Shown here: positions 36,541 to 41,029 of the stretch, piece after piece | Numbering within the stretch: position 1 is the first letter of the stretch | Layout of the letters: each line of letters opens with the position of its first letter | Source: a virus | Length of the DNA stretch: 41,029 nt | Strand: one strand, 5' to 3' | IMG/VR virus record: IMGVR_UViG_3300010373_000023 | Location: 1 to 41,029 of that record | Position numbers and translations under genes: made by a program | Notes under the pieces: model-generated | What the model was told of the DNA's origin: nothing | Seen by the model: the letters and a program-made list of their open reading frames with translations, nothing else | Databases searched by the model: none

Positions 36541-37128
36541 ATGTCCGGAGAGACGGAAAAGCAGGTCAGCGGCTGGACGGTCGATACCCTGCACGCGCTG
36601 GTCCTACAGATGTTACACGACCGGGACAGCCTGGCCAACGAGCGGGCCGCCGCCGCGCAGGTCGCCCTGAAAACCGCGATCGACGCGCAGGACAAGCAGA
36701 CGCAGCAAGCCCTAACTGCCGCCGACCGCGCCGTGGTCAAGGCAGAGCTCGCGACCGAGAAGCGGTTCGAAAGCGTGAACGAGTTTCGTAAGGCGCTCTC
36801 AGACCAGACGAGCAATTTTATGAGCCGGACGGAAGTCTTGAGCGAACTCGCGGGCCTCGCTGAAAAGATCGAGGCCCATTCAAACCGGCTCGGCTCGGTG
36901 ATGACGCGCACGGAAGTCGATTCGCTGTTTACGTCGCAGTCGGCGACCTCGGCGGCGCGCTACCAGCAGATTTTAGATCAAGCGGCGATCACAGCGACGC
37001 GACTGGACAAAGCCGAGGGGACGCAGGGCGGGCTGAAGCTCGGTGCCGGTTTCATCGTGGGCGCTGTCGGCCTGACCGCGACGATCATCACGGTGATCTA
37101 CGTGATTTTGAAAGGAACAGGGCACTGA
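36541..37128 (+). CDS. coiled-coil protein with C-terminal membrane helix
   Basis: 195 residues. Long coiled coil (about 20-155: LANERAAAAQVALKTAIDAQ, EKRFESVNEFRKALSDQTSN) and a C-terminal membrane segment (LGAGFIVGAVGLTATIITVI). This layout is common near phage lysis cassettes. It could be a spanin-like, holin-associated or injection protein. First gene of the lysis group. Confidence 0.65.
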   Translation: MSGETEKQVSGWTVDTLHALVLQMLHDRDSLANERAAAAQVALKTAIDAQDKQTQQALTAADRAVVKAELATEKRFESVNEFRKALSDQTSNFMSRTEVLSELAGLAEKIEAHSNRLGSVMTRTEVDSLFTSQSATSAARYQQILDQAAITATRLDKAEGTQGGLKLGAGFIVGAVGLTATIITVIYVILKGTGH

Positions 37129-37322
37129 TGGCAAGAGCGTTGATTCGGATACTGGTTCTGGTGATCGTGGGCGCGGTGGCGTTCTGGCTGATCGGGATGC
37201 TGCCCTTCAGCGCGTTTATCATGGAGATCATCCGGGTACTCGTGATCCTGATCTGCCTGGTGTTCCTGATCGACACGTTCTACCCGTTCATCACCGGGCG
37301 CAACGCACCGCCGCCGCTCTGA
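37128..37322 (+). CDS. holin candidate (two membrane helices)
   Basis: 64 residues, ATG overlapping the upstream stop. Two hydrophobic helices (IRILVLVIVGAVAFWLIGML and FIMEIIRVLVILICLVFLID), short polar ends: class II holin layout. In the lysis cassette two to five genes before the peptidase. The 37701 protein is the other holin candidate. Confidence 0.58.
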   Translation: MARALIRILVLVIVGAVAFWLIGMLPFSAFIMEIIRVLVILICLVFLIDTFYPFITGRNAPPPL

Positions 37323-37414
37323 TGGAATTCTTTTTGACCTGCTGCTTTGCAATAGTTGTCGTCGCGTTTGTCCTCTGGTGGATGACCCTGCCGGAGAAAA
37401 GGAACAGAAAGTGA
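37322..37414 (+). CDS. 30-residue membrane peptide
   Basis: MEFFLTCCFAIVVVAFVLWW followed by MTLPEKRNRK: one membrane helix and a basic tail. ATG overlaps the upstream stop, and its stop overlaps the next GTG. Possibly an antiholin or lysis peptide. Confidence 0.6.
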   Translation: MEFFLTCCFAIVVVAFVLWWMTLPEKRNRK

Positions 37415-37704
37415 ACATCTTTCAGCAGATTACGAATTGGGCCAAGGCCCGGCTGCACATCAAGCCGACTGAGCTGAAGGGCACGCCCGGCGTGAAGGAC
37501 CCGGCGGCGCTTGCAAACCATGTAAACACAATCATCGGGACGGCCGTGGATGCGGCGGCCGCCCTGGGGCCTGGCGTTGCCATCAATGCGCTGACGATCC
37601 ATGGCGATCAGCTCAAGGGCGCGCCCGGCATTATCGGCGAGCAGCATGATGCGGTCGCCGGCGTCATCAATTCCATCGTGGCGGGCAAGCTGGCCAACCA
37701 GTGA
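37411..37704 (+). CDS. hypothetical protein of the lysis group
   Basis: 97 residues from GTG (GTGA overlap). Soluble; contains WAKARLHIKPTELKGTPGVK and ALANHVNTIIGTAVDAAAAL. No membrane helix. Its place between small membrane proteins and the peptidase suggests a role in lysis timing or a neutral passenger; unproven. Confidence 0.6.
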   Translation: MNIFQQITNWAKARLHIKPTELKGTPGVKDPAALANHVNTIIGTAVDAAAALGPGVAINALTIHGDQLKGAPGIIGEQHDAVAGVINSIVAGKLANQ

Positions 37705-37970
37705 CACAGCAGCCGATAACGCCGATCGTGGATGTTTCGGTGGTCAAAACCAACATCGGGCAGCAGATCACGCGGGCAACGATCTCGGTTGTCATGGCGC
37801 TCGGTGCGCTGCTCACGTTCGTTTCGACCAATCAGCAGCAGATTCAGACGCTCTTTCCTAACGTGAAATGGATCGGCGCTGCGCTGCTCGCAGGCGGCCT
37901 GGTGGCGAGGATGCTGCAGGAGATCCTGCTCGCTTTTAACATCCATGTGGTGCCGGGAGTGAAGCGATGA
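37701..37970 (+). CDS. second holin candidate
   Basis: 89 residues from GTG. Two membrane-inclined segments (ATISVVMALGALLTFVSTNQ and WIGAALLAGGLVARMLQEIL). Directly before the endolysin, the classic holin position. Either this or the 37128 gene may be the true holin. Confidence 0.6.
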   Translation: MTQQPITPIVDVSVVKTNIGQQITRATISVVMALGALLTFVSTNQQQIQTLFPNVKWIGAALLAGGLVARMLQEILLAFNIHVVPGVKR

Positions 37971-38512
37971 CGAATTTCCACGAGCTGGTCCCGCTTCCAC
38001 CGCTCACTGACATCAATTCCGGGCTTTCTGCCTGCAAGCAATCGACGATGTTTGAGCTGTTCGGACGCCCTGGCCGGTTGACGGTGGACTGCTCGCGGCA
38101 GACGGACGCGTTGAACGCGCAGATGATCACGGCGGGAGTCGGGCCGTTTCAGGTGAGCGGCTGGAAGCCGGCCGTCATCAGTCTCCGCGCGGTCATGGGC
38201 GAAGTGAAGGCTCACGATCCGGGGCTGTACGCTGTCGTGAGAAGCGCCGGAATGCTTTGCTGCCGGGCGGTTCGTGGAAGCCAGTCCAACTACTCTAATC
38301 ATAGTTGGGGCACCGCTATTGACCTGGAAATAGAGTCGCAGCTCGATCAACTTGGAGCGAAGATGTGTCAGCGCGGCATCCTGGAACTCTATCCCTACTT
38401 CCACGCGCACGGCTGGTTCTGGGCTGCGGGATATACCGGGAGAAAAGACCCGATGCATTTTGAGCTGGCAGATGAGACCGTGCGAGCGATGTTTAAGGCG
38501 CTGGTCCACTGA
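37967..38512 (+). CDS. endolysin, M15 D-Ala-D-Ala carboxypeptidase-like
   Basis: 181 residues. Zinc ligands and catalytic pattern of family M15: SNHSWGTAIDL (His112, Asp119) and DPMHFEL (His164). No signal peptide, so it needs a holin. Cleaves peptide cross-links of the cell wall. Predicted lysis enzyme of the phage. Confidence 0.85.
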   Translation: MTNFHELVPLPPLTDINSGLSACKQSTMFELFGRPGRLTVDCSRQTDALNAQMITAGVGPFQVSGWKPAVISLRAVMGEVKAHDPGLYAVVRSAGMLCCRAVRGSQSNYSNHSWGTAIDLEIESQLDQLGAKMCQRGILELYPYFHAHGWFWAAGYTGRKDPMHFELADETVRAMFKALVH

Positions 38513-38709
38513 TGGCAAAGCAGCCAGGCTCGATATTGCTGAACGGCGTCCGCTATCAGCTCATGCTGCTGAAGGTTGAATCTCGGAATGTTCGAGGTAT
38601 CCCGATGTCGCTGACTCTGCTTGAGGAAGAGCAGAAGATCAATATCGAGGAAGGCATGGAGTTCATCACGGCCTACATTCAAGAGCAGAATTTAGAAGGC
38701 ACGATCTAA
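38512..38709 (+). CDS. small hypothetical protein
   Basis: 65 residues, ATG overlapping the upstream stop. Contains ILLNGVRYQLMLLKVES and a helical acidic end (TLLEEEQKINIEEGMEFITA). No motif. Late operon member. Confidence 0.65.
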   Translation: MAKQPGSILLNGVRYQLMLLKVESRNVRGIPMSLTLLEEEQKINIEEGMEFITAYIQEQNLEGTI

Positions 38710-38900
38710 TGAGCAGATATTGGGACAGCCGGGGCAGTTCGGGCGGCGCGGTCGCGATGCAGCAAATCCACCTTCGCGTTCATATGGAGTGGCTGGCAGC
38801 GCAGTACAACCGGGGAGTGATGGTCACAAGCGACGGGCAGCCGACGAAGGACGGGATCGAGTGGCTGCGCAGGTACCCGAAGGTGGCAGACACTTCGTGA
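38709..38900 (+). CDS. small hypothetical protein
   Basis: 63 residues. MSRYWDSRGSSGGAVAMQQI then EWLAAQYNRGVMVTSDGQPT: short soluble. Its stop overlaps the GTG of the large tail-associated gene (GTGA). Unknown. Confidence 0.62.
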   Translation: MSRYWDSRGSSGGAVAMQQIHLRVHMEWLAAQYNRGVMVTSDGQPTKDGIEWLRRYPKVADTS

Positions 38901-40210
38901 AGCTCTTTGCACCCATGGCGGCGATCTGTGCATCGGACAATAACAAGTCGATCGGCACCTGGCTCGATGATGTGGGCCGCGAGGGGCACAGCGTCACCAC
39001 CAAGACCATGCCCACAGGCTGCTCCGTGGGGGATGTGTTCGAAGCGATCCAGGGGGCGGCGCCGGCGCACACACAGATGTTCGGGGCGCTGCCAATCCCG
39101 TCGGTGCGATCTGATGTAGACGGGCATACCAACCCGGACGGCACCCTGCGCGCCGGCGACTGCCTCGGGCCGTATTGTTCGAATTCGCTCGACGTGTGGA
39201 AGCCGGATTCGAATGGGATCTATGGCAATCAATTCGGTTTTGCGTATGCGCCCGCCGTGCGGACGGTCTCGATGATCGATGGGAGCAATCTAGCGCAAAT
39301 CGGCACCGAAGCCGTTGTGATAGACAAGATGCTCGCCTATAACCACGCTTATCGAACCGGTCTCACCGACTACGGCGGCGAGGCGTGCTTTGTGGATTAT
39401 CTGGACCAGCTGCTGGTCATTCGGCCCCGGATCATGGCCGACCTCCAGGCCGTGGTCGGAGGCGAGGCCCAGGTGCATGATCTGTCGACCAATGTAGACG
39501 CAGACAGATACCACTTCTTTCAGGTGAATGCCGGCAAGCGCTTTTTGGCGGGCGGATTCTTTGATGGCGGGCTGGGCCGGGACATGACGGTCGGCGAGTA
39601 CAACACGGGATCGATGCTAGATTTCGCGAGTGGCTCCGTGCTGGTGGCCGTGGTCTTGATGTTTTGTTCCACTGCCTGGATGATGCGCTATTGGCCGCTG
39701 CAGAGGGCTGCGCTGGTGGGTGGCTCGGTGGCAGTGCTGTACGATCAGTGGGCGCGTTTTTGGCTGACCGGATGGGATGAGACGACGCCGCTTTGTTCGA
39801 TCCTGTTGCCGCAGATGATCGCAAACATCGACATGATCTTTGGCGGCGTCGGGGATTACACGGTTCTGAGAAGGGTGGGCGACATGGCGGTAGACCCGCG
39901 AGTGGACGCGCTGACCACGCGAGTATCGGCGCTGGAGCAGGAGATGGCCGCGCTGGGTACCGCGAGCGTGATCGTGGCCCCTCCGGGCATTGTGATCTCA
40001 AGCGCAATGTATATTCGCCTCGACGGGCAGGGCAGCTTCGATACGACCGCGGAAGTTGCCGCGCTGGTCTCGGCCGGGCGGGCCTGGGACGCGGGCCACA
40101 ACTTAAGAGACCCGGCAGTCGGCTTTGAAAAGCGCCTGCGGGTGAAGGGCACAAAGAACGGCGCCCCTTTCGATGTGACGTTTTCCCAGTGGCAGATTGT
40201 GAGCTTCTAA
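38897..40210 (+). CDS. hypothetical tail-associated protein with hydrophobic C-terminal segments
   Basis: 437 residues from GTG 38897. Gly/Asp/Asn-rich, repeated loops and a central part with FFQVNAGKRFLAGGFFDGGL. A hydrophobic stretch (SVLVAVVLMFCSTAWMM, about residues 248-264) could touch membrane. C-terminus has a coiled coil (ALTTRVSALEQEMAALG) and a small fold. Possibly a tail or injection protein. No family recognised. Confidence 0.6.
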   Translation: MKLFAPMAAICASDNNKSIGTWLDDVGREGHSVTTKTMPTGCSVGDVFEAIQGAAPAHTQMFGALPIPSVRSDVDGHTNPDGTLRAGDCLGPYCSNSLDVWKPDSNGIYGNQFGFAYAPAVRTVSMIDGSNLAQIGTEAVVIDKMLAYNHAYRTGLTDYGGEACFVDYLDQLLVIRPRIMADLQAVVGGEAQVHDLSTNVDADRYHFFQVNAGKRFLAGGFFDGGLGRDMTVGEYNTGSMLDFASGSVLVAVVLMFCSTAWMMRYWPLQRAALVGGSVAVLYDQWARFWLTGWDETTPLCSILLPQMIANIDMIFGGVGDYTVLRRVGDMAVDPRVDALTTRVSALEQEMAALGTASVIVAPPGIVISSAMYIRLDGQGSFDTTAEVAALVSAGRAWDAGHNLRDPAVGFEKRLRVKGTKNGAPFDVTFSQWQIVSF

Positions 40211-40219
40211 GGAGAGATC

Positions 40220-40912
40220 ATGCCTAAAAGTCAAGCGTACGCGCTGGCGTTGCTCAAGCACTATTTTCAAAACCTTGCGATCGTCAACGTGGGAGATGCG
40301 CCGGGCTTGCTGCCAGCCGGTACGGTCGGCTCTCTCTATGTCGCTTTGCACACGGCAGATCCGGGCAAAACGGGCGATCAGACGACCAACGAGGCGGCCT
40401 ATACAGGCTATGCGCGCGTGGGCGTTGTGCGATCGGCGGCGGGCTGGACTTGCGCAGGCACCCCGATTCCGACGAGCGTTAACGCGGCTGCCGTCAACTT
40501 CGCGCCCTGTACGGGCGGCGCAAGTACAGTCGGATGGTTCTCCGTGGGGGTGGCCGCGGCGGGCGCGTCCGTCTTCGGCTATAGCGGCCAGTTCTCCACG
40601 ACGCTCTACGATGGCGTTGCCAATGTGTCCGACACGCTCACCATCCCTGGAAACCCGTTTGTGGTCAACGACACGCTCGTGTTCTCCGTGGACAACGGCG
40701 AGGCCATTCCTGCGGGCATCACAGCCGGGACGATCTATTTCGTGAAGACCAGCGCCGGCAACGACATCACGATCTCCGCAACGCTCGGCGGCGCGCAGCT
40801 CGATGTGACAGCGGCTTCGGTATTCACGGTCGGCAAGATCGCGACATTGGCTATCAGCAACGGCATCACGCCCTCATTCGCGATCGGCGCTTTAGTCATG
40901 GCGGAGGATTAA
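40220..40912 (+). CDS. tail fibre-like protein with inserted beta repeat
   Basis: 230 residues with a GGAGAG site. N-terminal part follows the pattern of the 9797 gene (SLYVALHTADPGKTG, then YTGYARVGVV, VNFAPC). A C-terminal insert (FVVNDTLVFSVDNGEAIPAG, then TAGTIYFVKTSAGNDITISA) resembles a beta module repeated in many phage structural proteins. Probably binds surface or decorates the tail. The circle joins it to the 10-438 gene. Confidence 0.7.
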   Translation: MPKSQAYALALLKHYFQNLAIVNVGDAPGLLPAGTVGSLYVALHTADPGKTGDQTTNEAAYTGYARVGVVRSAAGWTCAGTPIPTSVNAAAVNFAPCTGGASTVGWFSVGVAAAGASVFGYSGQFSTTLYDGVANVSDTLTIPGNPFVVNDTLVFSVDNGEAIPAGITAGTIYFVKTSAGNDITISATLGGAQLDVTAASVFTVGKIATLAISNGITPSFAIGALVMAED

Positions 40913-41029
40913 GCTATGGCAGTTGATCTCCACCTGCTCAAAAGCGAGCTTGCCAATGACCCGCAGGCGCTCGGCCTCGTCGCCATGACCGACCAGGCGG
41001 CTGCCGATGCGCTCAATCTTGTCCGCGCC
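40907..41029. repeat. terminal direct repeat, right copy (circle closure)
   Basis: Identical to bases 1-123. On the circle these bases should be counted once. Confidence 0.93.
40916..41029 (+). CDS. truncated repeat of the 10-438 gene
   Basis: The first 38 codons of the 10-438 gene reappear here and are cut off by the window end. An artefact of the written overlap, not a second gene. It supplies the true upstream context of that gene: the 40912 stop and GGAGG ribosome binding site. Confidence 0.9.
   Translation, partial: MAVDLHLLKSELANDPQALGLVAMTDQAAADALNLVRA

Noticed and set aside
1-41029. CRISPR array, IS element or rRNA
   Set aside because: No regularly spaced repeat-spacer pattern, no transposase motif, and no rRNA sequence were seen on either strand.
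40907-41029. Genuine virion terminal repeat
   Set aside because: Falls inside two coding genes at an arbitrary point and has the length of an assembler overlap; kept as circle closure.

Overview
The window is a complete temperate tailed-phage (Caudoviricetes) genome or excised prophage. The first 123 bases are repeated exactly at the end (1-123 = 40907-41029), so the sequence closes into a circle of 40,906 bp. It has siphovirus-type morphogenesis genes: an SPP1-type portal, a Mu gpF/SPP1 gp7-like minor head protein, a P22-like coat, a frameshifted tail-assembly chaperone and a 555-residue tape measure. It also has a tyrosine integrase and a divergent CI/Cro-like switch. The DNA is GC-rich (roughly 60 % by eye), uses many GTG/TTG starts and AGGAG-type ribosome binding sites, and has extended -10 promoters (TGGTATAnT). 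This fits a GC-rich bacterial host, but nothing in the sequence identifies the host phylum.

Layout. (1) 10-11735, plus strand: tail and adhesin genes (a LamG protein with 41-residue repeats), neck genes, two tandem major-tail-protein paralogues, G/GT chaperone, tape measure, baseplate-like protein and fibre proteins. (2) 11750-21768, minus strand: a leftward early operon of about 30 short, translationally coupled genes. It includes many zinc-ribbon proteins and three larger genes (15986-18035) that look like the replication module. (3) 21769-21919: divergent control region with an inverted-repeat operator between the Cro-like and CI-like genes. (4) 21920-23498: repressor-like gene and integrase, closed by a 33-bp palindrome. 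(5) 23585-26058, minus strand: recombination-type operon. (6) 26252-28000, plus strand: an excisionase-like winged-helix gene with a leaderless promoter and a group of small genes. (7) 28100-36537: packaging and head genes, interrupted by a tRNA(CAT) with its own promoter and terminator. (8) 36541-38512: lysis cassette (small membrane proteins and an M15 peptidase). (9) 38512-40912: further tail-associated genes, running across the circle junction into region 1.

How it works together: the switch at 21.8 kb would choose between repressor plus integrase and the leftward early operon. Head, lysis and tail genes form one long rightward late block across the closure point. Extra layers stand out: (a) three short plus-strand promoter-to-hairpin units lying antisense to leaders of leftward genes; (b) helically phased TGTCCGGC repeats inside the replication module and before a tail-fibre gene; (c) a 17-bp operator shared by the excisionase-like promoter and the region just before integrase; (d) a -1 frameshift in the tail chaperone.
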